Positions 41,701 to 51,377 of a DNA stretch of 64,000 nt are shown here, in pieces. The notes below the pieces were generated by a model. It worked only from the letters and a program-made list of their open reading frames with translations, was not told the origin of the DNA and did not search any database. Source of the DNA: Ascoidea asiatica (Eukaryota; Ascomycota; Saccharomycetes; Ascoideales; Ascoideaceae); the NCBI GenBank assembly GCA_001600695.1, contig BCKQ01000002.1, positions 1,747,340 to 1,811,339 on the forward strand. Direction: 5' to 3'. The position numbers and the translations under genes were made by a program. The first letter of the stretch is position 1. Every line of letters begins with the position of its first letter.

Positions 41701-44700
41701 TTGATTCCAGGAACAGTAAAATTCAATGTAACAGTTTTATTTATTATTCTTCTAAAAACTTTAAGAACAAAAACATCTGGTCGTTTGGAGATTGTTGTCA
41801 AAACTATATGTGATGTTTTCAAAACGTCTAGAACAACTGCATTACCTTTTATGGATTTTATTTTTGATGGAATCCTCTCTGCTATGCGTGATTTCCAACC
41901 TTCGAAAATTAAGATATGCTTGAGTGAGGTAACTAGTTTGATTGTTTTCATTAGAATACATATAAGACCTGCTGTTCCAATTATAGTGAATTCGGTTGTA
42001 TATTTCTTCAAGCTTAATCCTGATTTGCAAGGGCCTTGTATAAATCTATTAGAGGCATTGGCAACAATTTTACATAGGGAGTTTAAAAACTATCTTCCCT
42101 CCTTAATAACAATGCTTCTAAATGTTTTCAGCAGTGAAGTTTCAAATGACAGAAAAAATTCTATAAGAGTATTGCGTGCTTTTGTAGTTTTTGGATCTAG
42201 TATCGATGAATATACCAGTTTAATTATTACTAGTATTATTAGACTTTTAGACTCTAGGTGTTTTGTTTTAAAGAGATCTTCAATTGAAACAATCTGGAAA
42301 CTTTCAAATGTTGTTAATTTAACTGAGCAATCTTCAAAAATTATACATTCTTTATTAAAAGTATTGACTAGTAGAGAGCTTGAGGACTCTGACTTGAAAA
42401 AGTTAGCAATGAAAACAATTTGTGGCCTTTTAACTCAACTAGGATCCACATCGGTACTATTTCTACCTGTTATCAATAAGGTTGTTGCAGAAAACAATAT
42501 CCATTCCCCTGTTTATGCTAAAGTGGCTAATAGATTAATTCGTAATGAACAATTGCCGGAATTGGAAGAACCTGAAAATTCTGGTATGCCGGAACCCACT
42601 CCTCTTCCTCTTGAAGATGAGAAGGAAAAAGCAATAGCAGTGGAAGAGTTACAAAACTCATGGAATTGTGATAATTATAGAGGAAAAGATAAAAAAGAAT
42701 GGAACATATGGCTTCAAAATTTTTCACTACAACTTTTACTCCATTCTCCATCTCCAGCTTTAAGAGCTTGCAGTGATTTAGCTTTAACTTATAGTGATAT
42801 TACTGAAAAATTATTCAATGTGTGCTTTTTTGCTGTTTATACGCGTTTAGAAAAAGATGACCAAGCCGATTTAATTAACTCGATATCTCTTGCTTCAACT
42901 TATGGTCCTTTAGAAATTTGTCAAAGTTTGCTAAATCTTTTTGAATATTTAGAACATTGTGATCCTGAAGGTGATGCTATTTTACAAGCTCGGCTACTTG
43001 CTTCTTATGCAAATAGAACGCACGCTTCTGCAAAATCTCTACATTATAAAGAAGCAGAGTACTATGAAAAATTTGATTCTTCGGATTCTCAAAATGAGCT
43101 CGTAAGTAAATCTTTAATTGAGTCATTGATCAGTATAAATTATAGCTTGCAACAATCAGACTCTGCTATTGGGATCTTGAAGGTTGCAGAAACCAAATAT
43201 GGATTTAAGCCTAAAGCCCCCTGGTATCAAAAGTTGGAAAGATGGGATGAAGCATTGCAAATGTACGAAGAAAAGTTGAAAGATGATCCCATGAATCATA
43301 AATCTTTAGAAGGACAGCTAAAATGTTTACTTGCTTTAGGAGAAACAGAGAGAATATCCCAAATTTTCCAAGAAAAAGTCAAAGGTAATGATTCGAAGGA
43401 GATTGCTCACTTAGTTGCTTCTGCTGATTGGAGTTTAGGTAAATGGGAAAATATGAGCATGTATATTGATGCTATGCGTGGAAACTCTAGTTTTTTCTTT
43501 TTTAACTCAATGTTAAATATTCACAATAATGACTATAAACAGGCAAGAACTAATATATCAAAAGCTAGGAATAAGATTGTTTCTGAAATACAGACACTGA
43601 TCAAGGAAAGTTATAGACGAGCTTATGAATCTATTTTCAAATGCCAAATGCTTACTGAGCTTGAAGAAATCATTACGTACAAAGAATTGCCTATGAATAC
43701 TCCAGAACGAGAATTTATAGTTAAAATGTGGAATAAAAGATTAGTTGGATGTTCTAAAGATGTCGATTTGTGGAAGAGACTGTTAAATAATCGATCTTTA
43801 GTTCTCACACAGAAAGAGGACGTTCAAATGATTGTGAAATTTGTTAATCTATGCAGAAAAAGTAACAGACTTCAATTAGCTAAAAAAACCCTTTCAAGAT
43901 TAATGGATACAAATATAAAGTTGGGCAATAGAGCTATTATGCATCCAAGTGTAGTATACTCACATTGTAAGCTTTGGTGGGAGAACGGTAAACAGTCATT
44001 AGCGCTTGATCGTTTAAAACGATTCACTGGTGAATTTGCTACAGCATTAGGTTTAAATCCAGATGATTTGGTTTCATATCAATATCCTACACCATTACCA
44101 TGTACTGAAGAAAAATACAAATCTTACATAGATGTTCTTGCAAGATTTTTATCCAAGCAGAGTGAGTGGCTAATAGAAGAGAACCCTGATTGGCAAAACT
44201 CTCCAAACGAAATTCTTGGATGTTTTTTGGTGGCCACAAAATTAGCACCACAGTGGTATAAAGGATGGCATTATTGGGCTCTTGCGAATTTCCAAGTGGT
44301 TTCACATAATACAACGAAGAGAACTAAGATAGAAATGGGAAATACTGATCAATCTGGTGACAATTACAGTTCTGTTAAGCAATTTGTACCTACCGCAATT
44401 GAAGGTTTTTTCAAATCAATCAGTTTATCTAAAAGGAATGCTCTTCAGGATATGCTAAGAATACTAAATCTTTGGTTTAGGTATGGAGGTGAAAAGGAAG
44501 TTGCTAGTAAAATTGAGCAAGGAATAAACCGTATAGATATTTCAAATTGGCTTGATGTTACTCCTCAACTTTTTTCTCGACTTCATCATCCTAATCCTCT
44601 TGTTAGCAATTCACTTCAGACATTATTGATTCAATTGGGTAAAAGCCATCCACAAGCTTTAATTTATCCGTTAACTGTTGCTTTTAAATCATCGAGTTCT

Positions 44701-46344
44701 TCCAGAAAAGTAACAGCAGAGAATATTATTAATAATATGCGAACTCATAGCCCTGTTCTCGTTGAACAAGCAACAAAACTTTGTAATGAGTTAATCAGAG
44801 TTGCAGTTTTATGGTATGAAATGTGGCAAATAGGGCTAGAGGAAGCTTCACGATATTTCAATAATGATCATAATCCTAAAAAGATGTTCGAAGTTTTAGA
44901 AGGTTTACATGAAACTTTGCAAACTCCCCAAACTCTCAACGAAAGAGCTTTTCACACCGCTTATTATAAAGATTTATCCACAGCTTGGAAATGGGTTTTA
45001 CAATATAGAAAAACAAATGATCAAGCAGCTATAACTCTGGCATGGGAATCATACCAAACGGTCTTTCGAAATGTTCACAAATATATAGATCAGTATAAAG
45101 CTTTGGAGTTGGAATATGTTTCTCCAGTCCTTCTTCATTTGAAAGACTTGGAGTTGGCTATACCTGGTACTTATGATCCGAATATTCCAATGATTAGAAT
45201 TAAAAGTTTTGGATCTTCTTTGAAGGTGATTAGTTCCAAGCAACATCCTCGTCGTATGACAATAACGGGTCAAAATGGAAAAGTTTATGAATATATTTTA
45301 AAGGGTCGTGAAGATATGCGTCAAGATAACTTAGTAATGCAATTATTTGGATTGGTGAATACTTTACTAGCAAATGATAATGAATGCTTCAAAAGGCATC
45401 TTGAAATTCAAAAGTATCCAGCTATACCATTGTCTCCAAAATCTGGTCTTTTGGGTTGGGTTCCAGATAGTGACACGTTCCATGTCTTAATCAAGGAGCA
45501 TAGAACTAAATCTAAAAAAATGTTCAATTATGAAAATAAGTTAGTTTCATCTTATGCTGTTCTTTATGATCAATTGCCCGCATTTAGGAGAGTCGAAGTT
45601 TTTAATTTTGCAGATGAATATTCGAAAAAAGAAAGGAGAGATTTTTATAAAGTATTATGGTTGAAAAGTAGATCGTCAGAATTCTGGCTTGAAAGACGAA
45701 CGACATTTACGACATCATTAGCAGTCATGTCAATGGCAGGTTATATTCTAGGATTGGGAGATCGTCATCCTTCTAATATAATGCTTCATGCTGTTACTGG
45801 TAAAGTTGTTCATATTGATTTTGGTGATTGTTTTGAGGCAGCCATTTTGCGTGAAAAGTATCCAGAAAAGGTTCCATTCCGTTTAACTAGAATGCTTCGA
45901 GCTGCAATGGGATTTTCAGAAATTGAAGGAGGATATCGTATTACTACAGAAAATGTTATGAGAGTAATTCGTGATAATAAAGAGTCGCTCATTGCAATAC
46001 TAGAATCCTTTGTATATGATCCGTTGATTAATTGGGGTTTTGAAATTCCTACAAGAGCTCTTGCGAAAGCCACTGGTCTTAAGCTACCTCCTAAGTTAGA
46101 AATGCATTCTGGTGATAACTTTGATCCAGATGAAGTTGAAAAAATTCAGAATGAACAAAAAAATACTATTAGTAATTCAAGAGCCGATTATGTTATAAGA
46201 AGGATAACTTCCAAGTTAACAGGTAATGATATTCCATATCATAGTGACTTGGATGTTAAAGAACAAGTTGATAGACTTATTTCAGATGCAATCAATACTG
46301 AAAATTTGTGTCAGCATTTTATTGGTTGGTGTTCTTTTTGGTGA
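38755..46344 (+). CDS. TOR1: Target-of-rapamycin kinase (TOR)
   Basis: This is a PIK-related Ser/Thr kinase, the core of TORC1 and/or TORC2, controlling growth. The 2529-residue intronless protein has N-terminal HEAT repeats, a FAT region (about 1400-1980), an FRB domain (about 2005-2105) and a kinase domain (about 2160-2430) with GLGDRHPSN (about 2333) and DFG in HIDFGDCFE (about 2355). It ends in a FATC domain (last 33 residues, ending FIGWCSFW). In the FRB, Ser2032 of EEASRYF matches the Ser whose mutation gives rapamycin resistance in yeast Tor1 (S1972), and the later Trp of AWESYQTVFR is kept. FKBP-rapamycin binding therefore looks intact. Only one TOR is in the window, so TOR1 or TOR2 cannot be chosen; the symbol follows single-TOR yeasts. 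Confidence 0.95.
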   Translation: MSDKVEFSGIDSLFSQIWEGLFSNNADDKLRYGIKLKKLLQHPKSCETCFAILFQKTKDENSNKLECLLMTRYFAEAANNEPVNIGRINQILELLKKDPSISRDIAQTIGVLSRPGSTLVNKLEFSIKTAAENLRNKREANKLFALYLLQECCKNNMPVTSKIIIPSILDLLYLTLKDSSLKVRDESAKLLNVTFNELLVKDSMLATNWFQSSFEVAERNTETGAAENIHCGLLVFRELASIANQIVKRYKAYGSEYSLQNQKTSQKQNLLMLEKSINKIYIISIKYREHKSFDIRKTVTEILPFVASFNPKHFIQNSLTQLTDQYTTIIKKDKDKIPILYLFGRLAMSLGSGASYRPYCDRIIPIIENLLISLTYYSSNNSSTTPLLSVFGTVNNLKHEKKFELEKALFYCLSNLADCLKENLLSSFRNDIVGLLSGFCITEHLITLLGILIRNIPTLEDSILEKFMNVISKYLAGCNFISPGLPFANLGQSEKKRILSEVSIQTAINGKGNYYRVTNNPLSKENLVEGQDPYKCQLSSRLIENGSSGFSKPNSSIASIRDLADFKEAAKARQTLLQGYGFLSNTNNNYNQNDNSGVMSIAYNDKLLIRQCFEMLNTLNFSRIYALNEFSRFVILNYTDTEDKTVRKLAAITACNLFLLDPIVDEVSLNALMAMSELLNHLLAVAITDTSAEIRGEVLSCFTEKFDSQLSQANNVQLLLLALNDSNFVVRKNALTILGKLSNKNPAYIVPSLRKTLIQLLTDLEFSGVETIKEESGLLLTELIKSTKNLVKPYVKPILECFIPIISRNDVSTLNFITVKSLGILASIVGENFRPNLKDLLPLLLDGLKENSNAISEEEKIAILTTLSQIAFHSAYVIDPYLEYPDLMNTLLEMISNDPSKQVREEVSRVIGSLGAIDPFKIVEAERKKARMKIYSVVPDDIGEKELAITTNIMHAASEDIKAPEVLQRNVPIDILLLMQRDLIPGTVKFNVTVLFIILLKTLRTKTSGRLEIVVKTICDVFKTSRTTALPFMDFIFDGILSAMRDFQPSKIKICLSEVTSLIVFIRIHIRPAVPIIVNSVVYFFKLNPDLQGPCINLLEALATILHREFKNYLPSLITMLLNVFSSEVSNDRKNSIRVLRAFVVFGSSIDEYTSLIITSIIRLLDSRCFVLKRSSIETIWKLSNVVNLTEQSSKIIHSLLKVLTSRELEDSDLKKLAMKTICGLLTQLGSTSVLFLPVINKVVAENNIHSPVYAKVANRLIRNEQLPELEEPENSGMPEPTPLPLEDEKEKAIAVEELQNSWNCDNYRGKDKKEWNIWLQNFSLQLLLHSPSPALRACSDLALTYSDITEKLFNVCFFAVYTRLEKDDQADLINSISLASTYGPLEICQSLLNLFEYLEHCDPEGDAILQARLLASYANRTHASAKSLHYKEAEYYEKFDSSDSQNELVSKSLIESLISINYSLQQSDSAIGILKVAETKYGFKPKAPWYQKLERWDEALQMYEEKLKDDPMNHKSLEGQLKCLLALGETERISQIFQEKVKGNDSKEIAHLVASADWSLGKWENMSMYIDAMRGNSSFFFFNSMLNIHNNDYKQARTNISKARNKIVSEIQTLIKESYRRAYESIFKCQMLTELEEIITYKELPMNTPEREFIVKMWNKRLVGCSKDVDLWKRLLNNRSLVLTQKEDVQMIVKFVNLCRKSNRLQLAKKTLSRLMDTNIKLGNRAIMHPSVVYSHCKLWWENGKQSLALDRLKRFTGEFATALGLNPDDLVSYQYPTPLPCTEEKYKSYIDVLARFLSKQSEWLIEENPDWQNSPNEILGCFLVATKLAPQWYKGWHYWALANFQVVSHNTTKRTKIEMGNTDQSGDNYSSVKQFVPTAIEGFFKSISLSKRNALQDMLRILNLWFRYGGEKEVASKIEQGINRIDISNWLDVTPQLFSRLHHPNPLVSNSLQTLLIQLGKSHPQALIYPLTVAFKSSSSSRKVTAENIINNMRTHSPVLVEQATKLCNELIRVAVLWYEMWQIGLEEASRYFNNDHNPKKMFEVLEGLHETLQTPQTLNERAFHTAYYKDLSTAWKWVLQYRKTNDQAAITLAWESYQTVFRNVHKYIDQYKALELEYVSPVLLHLKDLELAIPGTYDPNIPMIRIKSFGSSLKVISSKQHPRRMTITGQNGKVYEYILKGREDMRQDNLVMQLFGLVNTLLANDNECFKRHLEIQKYPAIPLSPKSGLLGWVPDSDTFHVLIKEHRTKSKKMFNYENKLVSSYAVLYDQLPAFRRVEVFNFADEYSKKERRDFYKVLWLKSRSSEFWLERRTTFTTSLAVMSMAGYILGLGDRHPSNIMLHAVTGKVVHIDFGDCFEAAILREKYPEKVPFRLTRMLRAAMGFSEIEGGYRITTENVMRVIRDNKESLIAILESFVYDPLINWGFEIPTRALAKATGLKLPPKLEMHSGDNFDPDEVEKIQNEQKNTISNSRADYVIRRITSKLTGNDIPYHSDLDVKEQVDRLISDAINTENLCQHFIGWCSFW

Positions 46345-47862
46345 TTAAGATCTGATTAAAATTTTTAGTTAAAAAAATGAGTAAAATTCTGTAAAATAGT
46401 TAATAAAACAAAACTTTATTGTTATGAATATGAAAAATGTATTGTTTTTTTGAAAAATAAATGTAGAGTAGCATGGCTGATGAATAGAATCGGCAAGTTA
46501 CCCTGCAAAATTAGCAGTGTTGGTTATGAAAAGAACCTGCAATTTGAAATTTGGGAAAATCCTGAAAGGCAAAGATGAGCTTTTTTTATATTGAATTTAT
46601 TTCGTAATAATAAAATCAACAAAAACTCAAAAGCAAACTTCTCTATAATTCTAAACACAAATAAATTCAAAAGTTATGCCAATTGCAGACAAAGAAACTT
46701 AATGTAATTGATAGAAAATCATTAAATGAAACCTTGAGGGATAATTTATTTTTCTTTTTAAACATGGAAACATAAACTATCCAATAAGTTGTTTATGGAG
46801 GAATATCAAAAAAAATTATTAAACATTGAGGAAAAGGTTGAAAACCGTTAATGAATAGAAAACTTAATACTACTCTTTTTAAACTGTTTCCAATTATTTA
46901 TTCTACAAATTTTGATTTTCCCAAGGTTTCAATTTTTTGTCTCCTTTCGTTACTAAACATAAACAAATTTAAATATTCATTAAATTTCAATTACTATAAA
47001 AAATCAAAAATTTAAAAAACAAATTAAAAACTGTACCAATCATTTCGAATGTCAAGATAAAATAAAATAAACTTGAAAGTATTATTTTGTTTTCTCTAAT
47101 TCTTATTAGTATTATTTCAAGAATTTGTCCGCCATTAAAATTTGAATATTCTAGAGACAAATTCACTATATTCAATGTGATTATCTACTTTTTAAAATAA
47201 TACTTGAAAAATTTAAAATTTAATAATGCATTTGAAGAAATCGAAAAAAGTATTAAAATTGGTAAAGCTGCTGCGCTTTAAAAAATAGATAGAGATTATC
47301 TGAAAAAAAGATATTAAAATTACCACATCAAATCTATTTCTTGCCATATTTAAGAAAAGATAAGGAAAATACCATTCAATTTCGAAAGTAAGCTAGTTCA
47401 CATAATCAATGCTATTCTTCAAACTCAAGTTTCTCTTAATAAAACAGATTTTACTTAATCTATAAAAAGCTGTCTGGAAATCTTTCCCCCAGCTATCACA
47501 ATTAGTGATACTACAATTATTAGTCTTTCTAAAAGAAACAAAATAGTTTTTTCAAATAAAAAAAAAGACATTTGGATTAAGCACTTTTTTTGGCTTCTAA
47601 TGAAATCTTATTAAAATATTAGTTGAAGAATTTGATGAAATAGTTAAAGCAGTAAACGTTATTGAGGAATATATATTTATTCTTGATGAAACCTGAGTAT
47701 ATCCATCAAGTTTTGAGGATTATGCGAAAGGAAATAGAGTGTTTGTAAAATTAAAAAAAATCAAATTCCAAGTTGCATACTGTTATTAAAACATTATGAT
47801 TAACCGGTTATCAAAGTACCTAAATTGAATTTTAGTTAAGCGGGGTTTTTAAATGATTATGA
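46345..47862. other. 1.5-kb TOR-PXP2 convergent intergenic region
   Basis: This region is too long for a simple convergent 3' region. Its right part (47231-47789) contains the broken transposase-like sequence listed separately. Near 46477-46565 there is a box C/D-like arrangement, described under findings. The middle is plain AT-rich sequence with an accidental 62-codon ORF on the minus strand. Confidence 0.5.
47231..47789 (+). pseudogene. Decayed pogo/Fot1-like (CENP-B-type) transposase remnant
   Basis: Read on the plus strand, fragments follow the order of pogo/Fot1 transposases. A helix-turn-helix (psq-like) piece is FEEIEKSIKIGKAAA then IDRDYLKKRY, from 47231. A second HTH-like piece is FNFESKLVHIINAIL, from about 47375. 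WIKHFF follows. In another frame, FDEIVK and EEYIFILDET resemble the region around the first catalytic Asp (IYNxDETG). At least five in-frame stops break the first part. A frame change separates it from the second, and a TGA follows DET at 47694. It is clearly non-functional. The family assignment rests on short patterns, and no terminal repeats were found. Confidence 0.42.
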
Positions 47863-48663
47863 TTATAGACTAGCAACAGTTCCTTTCCATTTCAAACCAC
47901 ACCATTTGGCAATTTGAATTGACATTTCTCTTGCACTGGATATTTCTTCTAATGTGCATCCATTGTTCAAAGCTCCTTTCAAATGCCCTTTGAGCTGTGG
48001 GTTAACATCTTGGGGAACAAGACAAGCTAAAACAACAAGACTTGTCTCTCGTGGAGTTAGAACATCACTAAAAGAAAGTAATGGTGAATATACATGATTA
48101 ATAGTATAATGCCAAAGGTCAGGATAAGCAGTTTCCATTTGGCTTATAACTCTCCCTGAGACTTTGGAATAAACATTATTCCAGTACTCATCACCTCTTT
48201 TTTTTAATTCAATCTGTGAGATTTCATTCCTTAATTGTCTCTTTTCCAATAAAGGAGTCGGAGTACAGTTTTTGAGTATCATTAATGAATTAATTGCTTT
48301 AGGGAGACCAGATAAAGCGCAGCATTTTAAAAGTGCTTCTCGCATTTTCTGAGCTATTATTATTTGATTATTAAGATTTGTTTTCTGAGAGATATTTTCA
48401 ATATTTAAATTTTCTATTGGAATAACTTCATTGCTCTTAGAATTCTCTTCCATGATTTTACGAGAATGAGTTATTGCATTTTCAGCCAATTTGATTGTCA
48501 GAGGTACTTTCTGAGATTGTTTTAGAGCCAAATGAAAAATCGAAGGAATTTCTTGAGGTTCATTGCAAACAGTCAAAGCTGCTGCAGCGATGTAATAATA
48601 ACTTGATCCTAAATGTGAATAAGAACTTAATTGCAAGAGCTTTGCTGGTGTTAATATTGACAT
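47863..48663 (-). CDS. PXP2: Peroxisomal carboxymuconolactone-decarboxylase-like protein (Pxp2-like)
   Basis: This 266-residue protein belongs to the CMD/AhpD-like fold. The C-terminal CMD domain (about residues 150-262) contains the FSDVLTPRETSLVVLACL pattern, followed by QLKGHLKGALNNGCTLEEI and a final helix AKWCGLKWKG. These features match fungal proteins related to yeast Pxp2 (YJR111C), a peroxisomal matrix protein of uncertain reaction. The C-terminal tripeptide is ASL, a weak PTS1-like signal, so peroxisomal import is plausible but not certain. AhpD-type catalytic CxxC is not evident, so peroxidase activity should not be assumed. The start is the only early ATG. The upstream region is rich in palindromes. 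Confidence 0.72.
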   Translation of the reverse strand: MSILTPAKLLQLSSYSHLGSSYYYIAAAALTVCNEPQEIPSIFHLALKQSQKVPLTIKLAENAITHSRKIMEENSKSNEVIPIENLNIENISQKTNLNNQIIIAQKMREALLKCCALSGLPKAINSLMILKNCTPTPLLEKRQLRNEISQIELKKRGDEYWNNVYSKVSGRVISQMETAYPDLWHYTINHVYSPLLSFSDVLTPRETSLVVLACLVPQDVNPQLKGHLKGALNNGCTLEEISSAREMSIQIAKWCGLKWKGTVASL

Positions 48664-49040
48664 ATCTTTACGTTTAAAAATAATTAATATGTTTGTTTTC
48701 TATAAATTTTTTGAAAAATGTAATTGGATTGACAATGATTTTTCAGCGAATTACTTTTATTTTAATCTATTCTGATAAATACTCAACAAAAGCTATCTGA
48801 AGATAACTGTGAATAGCCACAGCTAAAGAAATGTTCTTTTTCCGCTCGCCAGAGCCGATATCCGCGCTGATTCTAATCAAACTACAAATATTTCCGCCTC
48901 CGGAGGCTCATTGGCGGATATCCACCCAACATTTCCGAACTTCGATGCAAAAAATAATTTATTTCCAACAATTTTTAAATTCATTTTCCACAAAACACCC
49001 AAAATTTATAAGAAGTTACCCAAAATTACCAAAAAAAAAA
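48664..49040 (-). promoter_or_regulatory. PXP2 upstream region with CCG/CGG palindromes
   Basis: A GC-rich patch (about 48838-48950) holds a perfect palindrome CCTCCGGAGG (48897-48906) enclosed by TCCGCC (48893) and GGCGGA (48913), plus CGATATCCG (48856-48864) and GGATATCC (48916-48923). Such CGG/CCG symmetry is typical of fungal Zn(II)2Cys6 factor sites; the factor is unknown. Confidence 0.5.
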
Positions 49041-51377
49041 TCAACATCTCTCAAAACACTTATATAAAGAAGGCAAGTTGGCTATCTCATACACTGAATC
49101 TAAAAGATTGTTTGTGGCCAACAATCTATTTTGGATTAACGAAAATAAAAATTCAATTTTAGAGTTATATTCTAAAATTCTAGTCTCATCTGATGTTGGA
49201 AACATAATATTTGGAACATAAAAAAGTGCTATTTCTTTCAAAATTCCATCCAAGCATTCTTTTTCATTTTCCCAGGAAACTTTTTCAATAATTCGGTAGA
49301 TAAAAATTGGTAACTTTGTTAGATCTGGGAAATAGTCCTTGACAAGCAAGGGAATAGAAATGAGTTTTGGATCCGAATTATCTTCTAAATCAATTCCTAA
49401 ACTGAAATATTCATCAAGCATATCTCTCATTTGGATAAATGGCTCCATAACAGAGCTTGCATCGAAATGTTCTCTTTTTGTTTCATCTTGATTTAATTCA
49501 TTTGCAATCATTAATAATTCTTTCAATGAAATTGGCTCTTCTAAGAATATTTTACCAAAATTATTGAATTCTGAAAGACCAATTTGATAAAATAATTCAA
49601 ATGATATAACTGAATAATCAACAAGAAATAATTTTACATCGTTTTGAAAACTAGCCAATCGTTTCTCTCTATCTATAATTCCAACATAAACCATATTTGC
49701 AAATGTTTCAGTTAATTCTTTGTGTACTGATTTTTCAACTTTACTCCTTATTTGTAAAATACTGGATAAGTTTACATCTACTCTTTGTTTCGTAATGAAA
49801 TTATAATTAGGCTCATCTGGAGAAGCTTTACATTCCTGAACTTCTTCTTCCACTTCTTTGACTATTTCAATTAATTGCTGATTTGCATTACTAATATTTT
49901 GCTCTTGAGTGGATATGAATGGTGTTAATTTTGATTGAGTAGCATCATTTCTTACATGTTTTTTAGCATCTGTGTTAACTTTAAAAGAGTTGTTAGAAGC
50001 AGCTATTGATTGTCTAACAATTGGCTTGAATTCAGGCTGTTTTAAATTGGTCTTTTTATTATTGGATTTATCATTATTACTCAGTTCTAGATTTTTTTTA
50101 AGTTTAATAGTATTAAAATTAACTCCATTTATTTTATTTACTTTATTGATGGGTATTTCTATTGGCTGACCTAAAGTTGGCAGTTTATTAAGTTCTGGAA
50201 CAACTATTCCAGTTTTAAAACTTCTTGAAGTATCAATTTTACTTAATTCCTCTTCAACTAATTTACTTATAGCTTCAATAATTTCCTCTTCATATAAAAA
50301 TCTAACTTCTTTTTTAGTTGGATGAACATTAACATCAACCAAATCAGGTTTTATTTGTAAACTAAAATACATAAAAGGTCGAAAACCTTTTGGAAGAAAT
50401 AGACTAAATATATTATTAATTGCTTTTCTTAATGGGTCACAATGAACAAGTCTATTATTAATGAAAAATACAGGTTGAATACTTTTTTTATTATTAAAAT
50501 TTGCATTAGTTATAAATCCTTTAGCATTTAATAAACCAAAATCCAAAAGTTGAGGAATTTTAATTTCAATTAATTCATTTGCAATAGCAGAACCAAAAAC
50601 TGTTCTTATTCTTTCAGTAATATTTTGAGTATTTCTTGTAACTAAAGAGTAATGGGTATCACCATATTTTTTTAAAGAAAAACCTACTCCCTCAGTATTT
50701 ATAGAATATCTTCCAACGACATCTAAAATTTTATTAAATTCATCTGAGAAAGATTTTATTCCTCTTAATCTAGAAGATATATTGTAAAATAAATCTTCGA
50801 CAGTTATTTGAGTTCCATTTTTACCAGCTACTGGTTTGGGAACTGAGGGAGAATTTGAATTTGTAGTATCGAATTTACCATTAAGATAACTACATTTCCA
50901 AGCACATTGGGAATCTTTTGTTTTAGTTATCACAGATAAATGAGCAATATGAGAAATACTTGCTAATGCTTCACCTCTAAAACCATAAGTAGAAATAGAA
51001 GTTAAATCTTCAAATTTAGATAATTTTGATGTAGTGAATCTTTCACAAAGAATCTGTAAATCATCTTTAAAAATACCAGTTCCATTATCTGTAATTTGTA
51101 ATAATTTCAAACCTCCATCTCTAACCAAGACTGAAATTGATGTTGATTTTGCATCGATTGAGTTTTCAAGCATTTCTTTGAGAGCGTTAGCTGGTGCAAC
51201 AATGATTTCTCCAGCTGCTATTTTATTTATTACTGATTTATCAAGGGCCTATTGAAAGATGATAAATAATCATTGAGTTAGAACAATATTCAAATAAAAT
51301 GAATGATATTTTAAAATATAAAGTGTTTAACATACCTTGATATGTGGCCGCTGAGTTTTAATATCATCTGTCGACAT
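49041..51377 (-). CDS. MLH1: DNA mismatch repair protein MutL homologue, spliced
   Basis: Mlh1 is the shared partner of Pms1, Mlh3 and Mlh2 in mismatch repair and meiotic crossover resolution. The long exon starts inside the GHKL ATPase. Adding exon 1 (51377-51336, 14 codons) over an 87-bp intron gives HIKALDKSVINKIAAGEII, the family N-terminus, and a 749-residue protein (S. cerevisiae: 769). Key residues: catalytic Glu39 and Mg-binding Asn43 in NALKEMLEN, ATP motifs DNGTGI and TYGFRGEALASIS, and VNVHPTKKEVRF in the transducer domain. A variable linker (about 340-470) precedes the dimerisation domain. The C-terminal FERC is conserved; in yeast this last Cys contributes to the Pms1 endonuclease metal site. 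The promoter has an MBF/SBF-type element like that of RFC2. Confidence 0.96.
51249..51335 (-). other. MLH1: MLH1 intron
   Basis: On the minus strand the donor is GTATGT (from 51335), the branch-like TTCTAAC lies at 51283-51277, and the acceptor CAATAG ends at 51249. Splicing joins ...HIK to ALDKSV in phase 0, restoring the IKALD motif of Mlh1. Confidence 0.93.

Noticed and set aside
48831-49162. Two plus-strand ORFs between PXP2 and MLH1
   Set aside because: They overlap the MLH1 3' end antisense and the palindrome-rich promoter; no domain pattern.
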